Part shown: piece by piece, positions 7,064 to 15,841 of the stretch | Position numbering within the stretch: position 1 is the stretch's first letter | Layout: each line of letters begins with the position of its first letter | Source of the DNA: Bremerella sp. P1 | GTDB lineage: Bacteria > Planctomycetota > Planctomycetia > Pirellulales > Pirellulaceae | Length of the DNA: 64,000 bases | Assembly (NCBI RefSeq): GCF_028748185.1 | Contig: NZ_CP118164.1 | Span: 372,001 to 436,000 of the forward strand | Reading direction: 5' to 3' | The notes under the pieces: generated by a model | The model's database searches: none | What the model saw: the letters and a program-made list of their open reading frames with translations, nothing else | What the model was told of the DNA's origin: nothing | Made by a program: the position numbers and the translations under genes

Positions 7064-8482
7064 CTACTTCGCTTCCGCGTACCAGTCGGGAGCGTTGGCC
7101 GTTGCTTCGTCATACTTATCGAGCAAGGCCTTCTTCAGCTTGCTGACGATCTCAGGATGATCGGCCGCAACGTCTTTGGTTTCGGCGATGTCCTCGGTCA
7201 GGTTGTAGAGCTCGAATGTCTTGAATTTCGCGTTGCGAATCATCGAGTAGTCACCTTTCTGGTAGGCGGCTCCCGGTTTGACTTCGCCTTGGTCCCACAG
7301 GGCGACCAGCTTCCAGTCGCCATCTCGCACAGCTACCTTCGCATCGTTGTAGGCTCGATAGTAATGCCAGAACAGCGGCTTGGTTCGCTCGACCGTCTCG
7401 CCACGCATCAGGCCAACCAGGCTGGTTCCATCGAGCTTGGCGCCGGCCGGGATGTTGGCTCCGCCTAGTTCGCAGAAGGTCGGCAGGATATCGAGCGAGC
7501 AAACCGGCACGTCTGACTCGGTCCCGGCTTCTAGCTTCCCGGGGAAGCGGGCAATGCCGGGCACACGAATCCCGCCTTCGTAGATGTGCAGTTTCATCCC
7601 CCGCAGTGGTCCCGGCGAACCATGCGATCGCCACGCATTTCGGTAACGGTCGAGCGTCTCAGGCCCATTGTCGCTGGTGAACAGCACAAGCGTGTTGTCG
7701 GCCACGCCCAGCTTGTCGATCGTCTCCATCAAGCGGCCAACAGCCTGGTCCATGTTCGTGACGTTCGCGTAATACAGTGCTTCGCCCCGCTTGTCGGCGT
7801 CGGGGTAGGTCTTCACCAGGTCGTCCGGCGAAGCGATTGGCTCGTGCGGTTCATGGAACGTAACCAGGGCGAAGAACGGCTTACCGTCCTCTTTGATGTC
7901 TTCCAGCCAGTGGCTGGCCTCGTTGACCACCACTTGGCAGGAAAAGTCGTCGGTCGGGCCGACCTTCTCGCCGTTGCGGACAAAGTTGACTGGCTTCTCA
8001 TGCGAAGGGGACGCGTTGTTCTGCGTGGCGAACCAATAGTCGAATCCCAGGTCATTTGGTTGCGGCTGATTGGGGGAATTGAACATTCCGTTGCAGTGCC
8101 ACTTGCCGAACAGTCCGGTTTGGTAGCCAGCTTCTTTCAACAGCTTGGCGACGGTGATCTCGTTGGCCTGGACGTGCATCGGCGAGCCACCAGGGATCCA
8201 ATCGTAGATGCCAACCTGGGTCGGCGTTTGCCCAGTAACCAGGCCGGCTCGCGAGGGGGAACAAACCGGGGCGGCACTGTAGCAAGACGTGAAACGTACG
8301 CCCTGGGAAGCCAGCTTGTTGAGGCTTGGCGTTTTGATCGATGGATGGCCGTAGCACTCCAGGTCGCCATAGCCGAGATCGTCGCACTGAATGACCAGGA
8401 AATTCGGACGCTGCTGGGCGCCTGCCGTTTGCTGGACAACAACCAATAGAAGCAGCGCAAGGAAAAGGGAGATTCGCTTCAT
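7064..8482 (-). CDS. Secreted Cys-type sulfatase (arylsulfatase family S1)
   Basis: A 472-residue sulfatase from MKRISLFLALLLL; a second ATG three codons upstream (8491) is possible. A signal peptide ends near AGAQ. The metal-binding DD pair is at 34-35 (QCDDLGYGDLECYG). The formylglycine motif CSPSR is at 74-78, so it needs conversion by a formylglycine-generating enzyme that is not in this window. GKWHCNG, TSDNGPE and the late GDWKLV segment are family features. It hydrolyses sulfate esters, in planctomycetes usually of algal polysaccharides; the substrate is not readable. A TPR gene lies upstream on the same strand, 85 bases away. Confidence 0.93.
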   Translation of the reverse strand: MKRISLFLALLLLVVVQQTAGAQQRPNFLVIQCDDLGYGDLECYGHPSIKTPSLNKLASQGVRFTSCYSAAPVCSPSRAGLVTGQTPTQVGIYDWIPGGSPMHVQANEITVAKLLKEAGYQTGLFGKWHCNGMFNSPNQPQPNDLGFDYWFATQNNASPSHEKPVNFVRNGEKVGPTDDFSCQVVVNEASHWLEDIKEDGKPFFALVTFHEPHEPIASPDDLVKTYPDADKRGEALYYANVTNMDQAVGRLMETIDKLGVADNTLVLFTSDNGPETLDRYRNAWRSHGSPGPLRGMKLHIYEGGIRVPGIARFPGKLEAGTESDVPVCSLDILPTFCELGGANIPAGAKLDGTSLVGLMRGETVERTKPLFWHYYRAYNDAKVAVRDGDWKLVALWDQGEVKPGAAYQKGDYSMIRNAKFKTFELYNLTEDIAETKDVAADHPEIVSKLKKALLDKYDEATANAPDWYAEAK

Positions 8483-8567
8483 GAGATGCATCTCGATCGG
8501 TGGGAGGAAGAAGAGAGGGACATGTGTGGAGTGCAAGTCCCAGGATAACGCGGCGCGGGCCGAAAAG

Positions 8568-9380
8568 CTACTTTTGGCCGCCGGCCGGCTTGTTTTGGCG
8601 ATTAATGACATCGCGATACCCAATGCCGGCCGTCGCCCACATGTAGGTACTGATCCGCGAAGGCCCGGCCTCGAGCAGCTTCGGATCCGCCGCCATCTTC
8701 AGGTATTTGGCAGCCAGGTCATCTTTGCCTTCGGCGACATAGTACAGCCCGACGTAAAGCAGCGTGTAGAAACGATAACCAGCGGCGGCTTCCCCGGTAA
8801 GCTTGGTCGCTTCCATCTGCTCAAGTAGTTTCTCCGGCGTGACGTTGCCGCGGTACATCTCTAATGCTTCCTGCAGGCCTGGCCGTGGGTCGCGTTCTAT
8901 TGGGATCAGCGTTTCGCGTGCTTTGGCGAGCCCCTTGGACTTGGCCAGGCAGAGGTATCGCCAGACCGAGTTCTCGACGTCCTGATCGTGGTAGTTTTGA
9001 TAGTCGAGAAACTGCTTGGCTCCGTCGGCGTAGTCGCCAGCGTAGTAGCAAGAGATGCCCCGTTCCCACAAGCTGTCGCTACGGCCAGGCTGAAGCTTGA
9101 TGAGTTGGTCGAAGTCTTTTACCGACTGGCGAAAGTTCTCGGCCATGTAGTTCTCAGTGGCGCGATAATAATAGAGATTCGGAAGGTCAGGCTTCATCTC
9201 GATCATCTGGTTAAGCAGCGAAATCGCCTGCTTGTGATCGTCTTTGTCCAGTGCCTCGCGGAGCTTCGTGTTCAGCTGGTCGAATGTCTGCTCTTGAGCG
9301 AACCCAAAAGCCGGGCAGAGAAGCAGAAGACTAAGGACAATCAAACAGCGGGACCAAGTCACCGTATTCTCTTTGCACAT
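8568..9380 (-). CDS. Secreted tetratricopeptide-repeat protein
   Basis: About 270 residues. An N-terminal hydrophobic segment (CLIVLSLLLLCPAFGFAQ) acts as signal peptide. At least three TPR-like helical pairs follow (DKDDHKQAISLLNQMIEMKPD, RATENYMAENFRQSVKDF, ISCYYAGDYADGAKQF). The C-terminal half is helical and ends in GYRDVINRQNKP. A GTG at 9362 just before the hydrophobic segment is an alternative start and would give a more normal signal peptide. The 5' end overlaps the 3' end of the upstream Nudix-like gene by 50 bases (32 with the GTG start), which suggests the two are translated together. Function unknown; TPRs imply protein binding in the periplasm. Confidence 0.8.
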   Translation of the reverse strand: MCKENTVTWSRCLIVLSLLLLCPAFGFAQEQTFDQLNTKLREALDKDDHKQAISLLNQMIEMKPDLPNLYYYRATENYMAENFRQSVKDFDQLIKLQPGRSDSLWERGISCYYAGDYADGAKQFLDYQNYHDQDVENSVWRYLCLAKSKGLAKARETLIPIERDPRPGLQEALEMYRGNVTPEKLLEQMEATKLTGEAAAGYRFYTLLYVGLYYVAEGKDDLAAKYLKMAADPKLLEAGPSRISTYMWATAGIGYRDVINRQNKPAGGQK

Positions 9381-9759
9381 CTTGAACGATCCGTTGCATG
9401 GGCTTTCGGCGGATACGTCGCTGGGCTTCTTCTAACAGGCACCAGCGATAGCGAAAGTCGACCGGGCCGGTCGCATCGGAATGCTTACCCATATATTCAA
9501 ATACATGGGCTTTGATGACCCCGGGCTCTTCGTTTCGCGAGCGACGCAGCGTGGCGACAGGGTTAGATGCTAGCGAACGAACCTTAAGATGCCAACGGTC
9601 TTGGATATGATGGACGATCTTGTGATGATCAGAATGATCGGGCAAACAGAAGTCGGGAAACGACCATCGTGCACGCTCTTGGTCTGACTTGAGCCAGAAC
9701 TCCATTCCCAGTGACGTTCGACGAACGACCACAGCACAGATCCATTTTCCCTGGGGCAT
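9331..9759 (-). CDS. Nudix-fold-like protein lacking the Nudix box
   Basis: 142 residues. The order of elements resembles a Nudix protein: an opening strand KWICAVVVRRT.. GMEFWL, then WSFPD where LP-G normally sits, a helix (HHKIVHHIQDRWHL) where the Nudix helix belongs, a strand GVIKAHVFEYMG, and a closing helix RWCLLEEAQRRIRRKPMQRIV as in many Nudix hydrolases. The catalytic pattern REUxEExGU is absent, with His, Gln and Asp in its place. If the fold call is right, this is a non-catalytic or repurposed member, perhaps a nucleotide sensor. It overlaps the downstream TPR gene. The fold assignment is by eye only and moderate to weak. Confidence 0.6.
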   Translation of the reverse strand: MPQGKWICAVVVRRTSLGMEFWLKSDQERARWSFPDFCLPDHSDHHKIVHHIQDRWHLKVRSLASNPVATLRRSRNEEPGVIKAHVFEYMGKHSDATGPVDFRYRWCLLEEAQRRIRRKPMQRIVQDVQREYGDLVPLFDCP

Positions 9760-10222
9760 TCGAGGTGATACTAAGAAAAAGTCCAGTAGCAGAGAAATAA
9801 ACCATGCAGCCCATTAGCGGGTCCCTCTACGATGGTACTGCACACTAAGCGTATCGGCAACGATTCAGAATACAAAACAGGAATTTTCTAGAAATTGCCA
9901 CCTGAGCGAGGGTGCAGACCATCGACATCCTGGTGCTTTTGGCCGTTCTTCAAACGCTCAGCCCAAATGTCCGTTATCTCCGGGTTTCTTCGTTGGTTTT
10001 TTACTAACCGACCTGATTGTTAAGCGTCCAACCCTGGCAAGGCCGGCGAACCGCCTACATGTTGCTTGGTATTCGCTAAGGTTTGTCGATCTTAGCTCAA
10101 AAGACCCGATACCCCTATATATAACTAATATTCGTGCCCCTGTGGTTAGGATTTGACCATTTTCGCCCATTCTTACGCGTAGACTTTGCTTGATCTGGCC
10201 AAGAGAGGTGTGTGACGAACCG

Positions 10223-10261
10223 AAGCGGTCGGCCTGAAAGAGTGCGAAATCGACCGCTTTT
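10223..10261 (+). terminator. Terminator-like stem-loop upstream of csrA
   Basis: Perfect 9-nt arms AAGCGGTCG (10223-10231) and CGACCGCTT (10251-10259) enclose a 19-nt loop and are followed by TT. It lies about 290 bases before csrA with no protein-coding gene before it on this strand, so it may end a small RNA transcribed from the 9.9-10.2 kb region. Confidence 0.4.
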
Positions 10262-10384
10262 GATCTCAGTTTGACCGAGGCTTCTCAAATTAAGACAGCG
10301 TGTCGACCACAAGGCCCAAATACTTGAGCCAAATTGAACAAATTTTTCCAAGCGGAAAGTGTTGAAGCAGAATAACTTACGAGA

Positions 10385-10432
10385 AACTCAAGGTCATCCC
10401 AGACAGTTTTGTTGGTTTCTGGCCCTTGAGTT
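10385..10432 (+). promoter_or_regulatory. Two-part hairpin in the csrA leader region
   Basis: Outer arms AACTCAAGG and CCTTGAGTT (9 nt, perfect) surround inner arms CCAGA/TCTGG, ending about 115 bases before the csrA start. The downstream stretch is G-rich with several GGG and GAGG motifs. It could be a 5'-UTR structure of csrA or a small RNA. Confidence 0.4.
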
Positions 10433-10547
10433 GCACTTGGGGGACAGCGAGGCGAGGGTGTTCGGCACGCAGGGTGTCGAGACCTCACCAAGGGCAAAGT
10501 ACCCGGTCAAGACGATCCAATTTAATTAGCCACGGAGGAGTGAGGTC

Positions 10548-10775
10548 ATGTTAGTTCTGAGTCGAAAAGTTGGCGATTCCATCAAGATTGGCGACAACAT
10601 CGAAATCGTCGTGAATCGCATCTCTGGCAATCGAGTCACCATTGGTGTCGATGCTCCGAAGGATGTCCGTATCCTGCGTGGCGAAGTCGAGTTGGAACTC
10701 GACGATGATGCCGTTCTGGCCCTGACCGGCCTGATGAACGCGAACGCAGCAAGCTATAGCCACTCGGCAAGCTAG
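10548..10775 (+). CDS. csrA: Carbon storage regulator CsrA
   Basis: A 75-residue RNA-binding translational regulator that as a dimer binds GGA motifs in 5' UTRs. MLVLSRKVGDSIKIGDNIEI has the N-terminal strand and the conserved Arg at residue 6. VTIGVDAPKDVRILRGEVE contains the C-terminal RNA-contact region (R.EV). The last ~14 residues (MNANAASYSHSAS) extend a little beyond the usual ~61. The ribosome site is strong (ACGGAGGAG) and itself contains GGA, as expected for self-repression by CsrA; that is inference. A second csrA paralog lies 3.5 kb away at 14282-14650. Confidence 0.95.
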   Translation: MLVLSRKVGDSIKIGDNIEIVVNRISGNRVTIGVDAPKDVRILRGEVELELDDDAVLALTGLMNANAASYSHSAS

Positions 10776-10784
10776 TGCACGTGC

Positions 10785-10833
10785 CCCAACGCCGTTGGTT
10801 CAAGCAGCCACTTTCGTAAATCACGGCGTTGGG
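10785..10833. terminator. Stem-loop between convergent csrA and aminotransferase genes
   Basis: Perfect 11-nt arms CCCAACGCCGT (10785-10795) and ACGGCGTTGGG (10823-10833) with a 27-nt loop, placed between two convergent genes. There is no strong T-run on either side. It is probably a shared transcription end. Confidence 0.5.
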
Positions 10834-10844
10834 AGTCAGATGCT

Positions 10845-11978
10845 CTAACTGTTGGCATCAAACCCACCTGCAACCATGGCATCCAGCTCTCGTGAGATCC
10901 ATTGGGCAATCCACTCTATTGCCTCAATCTCGTGCAAAAGGATGGGATGGTGAAGGATGACCGTTTGGGACGCCGCGTTTCTTGCGGAACTGAGTGTTCC
11001 CACCTTTCGAGCTTGGCTATCGGGACGTTTCGTAAATCCACGAAACCCACTATCCAACGGTAAATCGATCGCTTCCGATCTTCCCACCAGCGACTTGGCT
11101 ACTTGCTGATTCTTGGCAAGCCATGCGTGCTTATAGAATGCTGGTGTACTGTCTGCCCGCAATTCGATAGGGCTCAGATATTCTTCCCAGGATACAAGCA
11201 GCTTTCTGAGATGCTGCACGCGAGAATGTCTCGTGTGATTGGTTTCATCGAGACGCTCCAGCTGAGGTATTAACACGGCAGCTTGTAGCTCGCTTAGCGG
11301 AAACGCGTGATTTCCCCGTTCGCAGAAAATCTTGGCCCGCTGCATCACATCGGTCCGTTCGCTCATGATCGCACCGCCTCGCCCGGCGGTCAGTAGCTTG
11401 CTTCCCCCGAAGCTGAGTACACCGACATCACCAAACGTTCCCAGTCGCTTACCGTGCAGCTTGGCACCCGGGGCCTGACAGGCATCTTCCACCACGGCAA
11501 TGCCGCGGCGATCGGCCATTTCGCGGATCGCTGGCATATCGGCGATGCCGCCATGCAGGTGGGAAACGATCACGGCGGATGTCTTCTCGGTAATGGCCGC
11601 TTCGACCGTTTCCGCATCCAGGCACCAGGTGCGTGGATTGATATCGACCAGCACCGGGAACAGCCCACTATCTTGAATCGCCCGGAAGTTCCCAGGGAAG
11701 TCGTACGCCGCGAGGATCACCTCCGACCCATCAGGCAAGTTCAGGCCACGCAGGGCAATCTGCACAGCGATCGTTCCTGACGCACACGACAGCGATGCTG
11801 GCACGTCGTGAAACGCGGCCAGCTTCGCTTCGAGCTGCTCGACGTTCGGTCCGTGATAGCGGCCCCAGCTACCGTCTTCATGCGCGCGGAGTAAGGCCTC
11901 GCGAATAGCCTCGTCATCAGGGCGGGGCCACTCGTTCCAACGGGTATCAAACGGGGGAAGATCGTCGCGATCGCTGAT
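10845..11978 (-). CDS. DegT/DnrJ/EryC1/StrS-type sugar aminotransferase with non-AUG start
   Basis: A PLP enzyme of the family that makes amino sugars or acts on similar ketones. SHLHGG, VVEDACQAPGA and SFGGSKLLTAGRGG are present; the Lys at about 194 would bind PLP. The first GTG in frame is at 11804, but homologous sequence continues upstream (FDTRWNEWPRPDD, DGSWGRYHGPNVEQLEAKLA), which is the usual DegT N-terminus. That extension has no ATG, GTG or TTG before the stop at 12000. AGGAG sits 7 bases before an ATC at 11978 (ACG just before it), so I take ATC as start: about 377 residues, normal for the family. No sugar-biosynthesis neighbours are seen. Confidence 0.8.
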   Translation of the reverse strand: MSDRDDLPPFDTRWNEWPRPDDEAIREALLRAHEDGSWGRYHGPNVEQLEAKLAAFHDVPASLSCASGTIAVQIALRGLNLPDGSEVILAAYDFPGNFRAIQDSGLFPVLVDINPRTWCLDAETVEAAITEKTSAVIVSHLHGGIADMPAIREMADRRGIAVVEDACQAPGAKLHGKRLGTFGDVGVLSFGGSKLLTAGRGGAIMSERTDVMQRAKIFCERGNHAFPLSELQAAVLIPQLERLDETNHTRHSRVQHLRKLLVSWEEYLSPIELRADSTPAFYKHAWLAKNQQVAKSLVGRSEAIDLPLDSGFRGFTKRPDSQARKVGTLSSARNAASQTVILHHPILLHEIEAIEWIAQWISRELDAMVAGGFDANS

Positions 11979-12146
11979 CGTAAAACTCCTCGGCTGGGAT
12001 CAAGGATTTCTTGCTGATCTCACATTGACGTACTTTTCTGGATCTTTGTATTGTCTTCCGGCCTCTTGCTATGTCCAGCGTAGGACTTGGCTATTAGGCA
12101 ATTGTGTCCCTGGAGTTCCCAAATACTCGATTCGAGATCGCGTACC

Positions 12147-14252
12147 ATGATCCATCCAAAACACTGGTTCATGCCCGCCAGCATCTGGCGCGGTTCGCGT
12201 GGGGAATCCAAATGGATCGTCGTCCTTATTCTGGGAGTCGCGATGACTTCCGGCTGTGCCACACAAAAGTGGGCCAGCGTTCGCAAGTCACCCAGCAATC
12301 CGCTGGAAGGTCCCTTGCAGTTGATGTCGCATAGTGGCCCCAAGGTCACCGATCGAACCCGACAATCGCTGCGGGTGCTCGGCATGGAGAAGTATGCCGA
12401 CGGAAGCTACGAAAAGGGGCTCGCGGAACTGGCCGAGATCATCGAAACCGAACCAACTGCGGAAAACCTGTACACGTTTGCCGAACTCTCGTACATCGCC
12501 GCCACCCGGGCCGATGCGATGGGCAAGAACGCAACGGCACTTGAACTGTACGCCGGCAGCGTGTCGCACGCGTATTACTTTCTGTTCGAATGCAAAGAAG
12601 GGGTTGCGGCCGACGGCTACGACCCACGTTTCCGCCAGGCCTGCGACATCTACAATAAATCGCTCGAAGGGTCGCTACGGCTGGTCAAGGCTCAAGGCCG
12701 CCTGAAGCAAGGCGAAACCTATCGAATCAAGACGCCCAATCACGTCTTCCATGTGTCGCTCGATACGGTTGGCCGCTGGAAAGACACCGAATTCCAAGAC
12801 TTCAAGTTCACCTCCGACTACCAGGTCGAAGGGCTCAAGAACCAGCATCGACAGTACGGTCTTGGCGTTCCACTGATTGCCGAGTGCAAAGACCATCCGC
12901 CGGAAGCCCCCGGCGCCGATTACTTTCCGCCCAACCTGACGTTCGCACTCACGGCATTTTTGCAGGTCGAACACACACCGCAGGTTGACCCCGAAACGAA
13001 CAAGAAAATCCATTACTGTAAGATCCTGCTGTACGATCCACTGGAACAGCCGGAGATCGCGATCCATAGCCGAACGATTCCGCTAGAAGCCGATATCAGC
13101 ACGCCGCTGGCTTACCTGCTGGATTCGGGTAAGGTATCGCAAACCTACCTGGCAACTCTCGGCATGCTGACCCCAGGCGAACAGCAGGAACAACGCGGTA
13201 TTTACATGCTTGAACCGTACGATCCCAAGAAGATCCCGGTGATGATGGTGCATGGTCTGTGGTCCAGCCCGATGACCTGGCTGGAAATGTTCAACGACCT
13301 GCGTGCCCAGCCAGAGATCCGCGAGAACTACCAGTTCTGGTTCTATCTTTACCCGACCGGGCAACCATTCTGGATCTCAGCTGCGCAGTTCCGATCCGAC
13401 TTGAACGCCATGCGCGCAGACCTTGACCCGCAGCATTCAGCGATAGCACTCGATCAAATGGTGCTGGTGGGGCACAGCATGGGCGGGCTTGTTTCACGCA
13501 TGCAGACCATTGAAAGCCAGAACGACTTCTGGAACCTGATTTCTGATCAACCACCGAACCTACTTAAAGGCAGTCCGGAAGACACCGAAGCGCTCAAGAA
13601 TGTTCTGTTCTTCGAGCCCAACACATCGGTTCGACGCGTGATCACGATGGGCACGCCACACCGCGGAAGTGACTTTGCCAATTCCACGACACGCTGGCTT
13701 GGCAAGAACTTGATTGCCCTGCCAAGTTTTGTAACCGGTAGTAGCAATCGACTCATTGCCGAGAACCCAGGGTTCTTCCGCAATCGAGACCTATTAGAGA
13801 TCAGTACGAGCGTCGACTCGTTGGCCCCGGATTCGCCAGTTCTGCCAGAGATCCTCGACGCCCCGAAAGCACCGTGGGTCAAATACCATACGGTGATTGG
13901 TGTGGTCGATCAGGATACCTGGTTCGGTTACTTCTCAGGGCGCAGCGATGGTGTCGTGAAGTACGAGAGCGCCCACCTGGACGAGGCGGTATCCGAGAAG
14001 GTCGTGACAGCAGATCACAATACGGTGCATCGTAATCCGCAAAGCGTGATTGAAGTTCGACGTATCTTGCGAGAGCACGTCCAACAGTTGCGGCAGGAAT
14101 ACTACAGCTCGCTTCAACAGCCGGCGATTGAACCTATTCTGCAAGATCCAGTGATGCCGGCAAGTCATCTGGCCCCAGTCGAGCGGCTTGCTCCTCAGCA
14201 AACCAATCCGCTTCGGCCCAGCATCTATACGACTCCCCCATCGCCCAATTGA
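12147..14252 (+). CDS. Lipase-like alpha/beta-hydrolase lipoprotein
   Basis: 701 residues from MIHPKHW; the N-terminus contains VVLILGVAMTSGC, a lipoprotein signal, so the protein should be anchored outside the cytoplasm. Residues ~50-360 form a domain I cannot name, with helical first part (ALELYAGSVSHAYYF). The hydrolase domain follows: MVHGLWSSPMTW (oxyanion region), LVGHSMGGLVSRM with the nucleophile Ser in GHSMGG, TMGTPHRGSDF as in triacylglycerol lipase/PGAP1-like enzymes, and a late DHNTVHR that may give the catalytic His. The C-terminal tail is Pro-rich. The gene is flanked by a DegT aminotransferase and a csrA paralog. Substrate unknown. Confidence 0.85.
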   Translation: MIHPKHWFMPASIWRGSRGESKWIVVLILGVAMTSGCATQKWASVRKSPSNPLEGPLQLMSHSGPKVTDRTRQSLRVLGMEKYADGSYEKGLAELAEIIETEPTAENLYTFAELSYIAATRADAMGKNATALELYAGSVSHAYYFLFECKEGVAADGYDPRFRQACDIYNKSLEGSLRLVKAQGRLKQGETYRIKTPNHVFHVSLDTVGRWKDTEFQDFKFTSDYQVEGLKNQHRQYGLGVPLIAECKDHPPEAPGADYFPPNLTFALTAFLQVEHTPQVDPETNKKIHYCKILLYDPLEQPEIAIHSRTIPLEADISTPLAYLLDSGKVSQTYLATLGMLTPGEQQEQRGIYMLEPYDPKKIPVMMVHGLWSSPMTWLEMFNDLRAQPEIRENYQFWFYLYPTGQPFWISAAQFRSDLNAMRADLDPQHSAIALDQMVLVGHSMGGLVSRMQTIESQNDFWNLISDQPPNLLKGSPEDTEALKNVLFFEPNTSVRRVITMGTPHRGSDFANSTTRWLGKNLIALPSFVTGSSNRLIAENPGFFRNRDLLEISTSVDSLAPDSPVLPEILDAPKAPWVKYHTVIGVVDQDTWFGYFSGRSDGVVKYESAHLDEAVSEKVVTADHNTVHRNPQSVIEVRRILREHVQQLRQEYYSSLQQPAIEPILQDPVMPASHLAPVERLAPQQTNPLRPSIYTTPPSPN

Positions 14253-14281
14253 GCGCAACTAGGGGAGTCGCTTTCGTTCGA

Positions 14282-14650
14282 TTAGCTTACCGAATTGGCA
14301 GCCCTAGCAGCTAGGAAGTCTCGCATGCTCTTGGCTCGGGGAGAATCATTTCGCTGGCTATCAGTCGACTCTTGCTTCACGCGAAACGAGACGACGCGGT
14401 AATCTTCCTTGGCCTGGTTACTTGCAGTTGCCGACTCGATCTGATCGATACGCGACACGGCTGTCTGAGGCTCCGATTCCTCAGCCGGAGCAGCTTCTTC
14501 TTCCGGTTCGAGTTCAGCACGGACGATCTTCACATCGTTAGGTGCTTCGATCCCGATGCGAACGGTGTTTCCCTTCACCTTCAAGATGGTGATGGTGACG
14601 CCTTCGCCGATTTGAATTTGCTGCTGCTGCTTGCGAGTCAGAACTAACAT
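14282..14650 (-). CDS. CsrA paralog with acidic C-terminal extension
   Basis: 122 residues, twice the usual CsrA length. Residues 1-50 are a good CsrA domain (MLVLTRKQQQQIQIGEGVTI, VRIGIEAPNDVKIVRAELE), with the Arg at residue 6 and an R.EL in place of R.EV. A Glu/Ala/Pro-rich linker follows (EPEEEAAPAEESEPQ) and then a ~60-residue tail with YRVVSFRVKQES and AKSMRDFLAARAAN. The tail has no motif I know. The start is set by the CsrA N-terminus and a CGGAG site 10 bases before it, again a GGA that CsrA could bind. It is convergent to the lipase-like gene. The tail may recruit a partner or alter RNA choice; that is inference. Confidence 0.88.
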   Translation of the reverse strand: MLVLTRKQQQQIQIGEGVTITILKVKGNTVRIGIEAPNDVKIVRAELEPEEEAAPAEESEPQTAVSRIDQIESATASNQAKEDYRVVSFRVKQESTDSQRNDSPRAKSMRDFLAARAANSVS

Positions 14651-15249
14651 GGTTTTACACTCCGTTGCAAAAAGAAAAAATCCCAGGGTGGTTGTTTTGG
14701 TGTCTCTGAGCAATTGCACAGACCGTGCCAAACAATGTCCGAATGACGCGATTTTGTCTTAAATGGTTCATTCCATTGGTTTTAGTGTAAATACGTTCAT
14801 TTACTGGACTGCCAGGTAGTGTACAAATTTCCAATGGTTTGGCAACTGGATTTGTCGAAATGACAATTTGGCAGAGGAAGAATTGCCAAAGTCACCCGAT
14901 TCAGAATAGTGACCGTCGATGGAAACCACCGACAACACAGCTTTTGGGGGATGAGTGACTTGAGGGAAGAGAAGCGCCCCGCGAATAACAGAAGAGTTGC
15001 CGCGATCTGGCCTCTCTGATCGAGGGTTTGACCTGCTCGGCAAGGCAAAAAAAATGCCCAGCCACATGACCAAGGGCAGCGTGCCGCTTTTTCAGCGACT
15101 CAGGTCATATGGCCGGGCTGGGGCTTGGTATTGAGCGATTCTTGATTCTTGCGCCGCCAAGCGACGTCATCAGCCCCGAATTGCAACCCGGATTCTACCT
15201 TCTCTTTACCTACGTTAATTACCGTATTTGCCGTTCTGGGGAAAAATCT
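14651..15249. other. Non-coding interval with a stem-loop
   Basis: About 600 bases upstream of the csrA paralog and downstream of the 15250 gene. No credible gene. At 15056-15118 imperfect arms of 16 nt (GCCCAGCCACATGACC with GGTCATATGGCCGGGC, 14 of 16 pairing) enclose a smaller GGCAGCGTGCCGC hairpin followed by TTTTT, a terminator-like structure. The promoter of the minus-strand csrA paralog must lie in the left part. Confidence 0.5.
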
Positions 15250-15834
15250 TCAAAATCCCGAGACGATTACAGCAGAGATGGGTGGGGTGATCTCACCGGC
15301 TTGTTCTCCGCGTGGGTCGAAGAACTGGTAGCCGATCACACGCCATTCGCCATCAGGATCTTGCTGGAAAGTGAGAACCATGAACGTGGCGAAGTCACCG
15401 TTCCATCCCTCGTTGTTCTTGAGATGCCCCGTCATTTTCACGTTCAGCTTGGCCACGCCGATGATCGGTGTACTGCCGGGGTTGATGGTGACCTCGAGGT
15501 TACGCTTCAGCTTGACACTCTCGATCTGCACGTAGGCCATCTGTCGTTCGGCCTCGGCTTTGAGTTGGGGCGAGTCTTGCGAGATGTGCTCTTTGACCCC
15601 TTCGGCATCATTGGCTTCGAGCGCTTCTGCAATTCGATAGATGACCGCTTCAATGCGTTCGCCATCGGTCACGATCGAATACTCTAAGGCCAACAACAAC
15701 GCACAGACGGCGATCCACCCTATCAGCAGGTACAGGAAGAGCTGCTTGCCGGTTTGCAGCATCGTGCCGGCAAGAACGGCCCCGCCGATGACGGCCATGA
15801 TGATGATCGGCAATGATTGTTCGAAGATCCACAT
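15250..15834 (-). CDS. Membrane-anchored hypothetical protein
   Basis: 194 residues. Two transmembrane helices (LPIIIMAVIGGAVLAGTML and LFLYLLIGWIAVCALLLAL) are followed by a soluble domain of about 130 residues that alternates a helix (EAVIYRIAEALEANDAEGV) and strands (LEVTINPGSTPIIGVAKLNV, GDFATFMVLTFQQDPDGEWRVIGYQF), a pattern like SnoaL/NTF2-type folds. I place the start at ATG 15834: GGTGA lies 7 bases before it and contains the stop codon of the upstream gene, so the two are likely translationally coupled. Function unknown. Confidence 0.75.
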   Translation of the reverse strand: MWIFEQSLPIIIMAVIGGAVLAGTMLQTGKQLFLYLLIGWIAVCALLLALEYSIVTDGERIEAVIYRIAEALEANDAEGVKEHISQDSPQLKAEAERQMAYVQIESVKLKRNLEVTINPGSTPIIGVAKLNVKMTGHLKNNEGWNGDFATFMVLTFQQDPDGEWRVIGYQFFDPRGEQAGEITPPISAVIVSGF

Positions 15835-15841
15835 ACGCAAA

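Larger units (their letters stand above)
9760..10547. other. Long non-coding interval before csrA
   Basis: Nearly 800 bases without a convincing gene; short frames here have no ribosome sites and atypical composition. It is more AT-rich around 10100-10140 (TATATATAACTAAT). It holds two stem-loops, described separately at 10223-10261 and 10385-10432, plus the leader of csrA. One or more small RNAs could be encoded here, but nothing in the sequence proves it. Confidence 0.5.
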
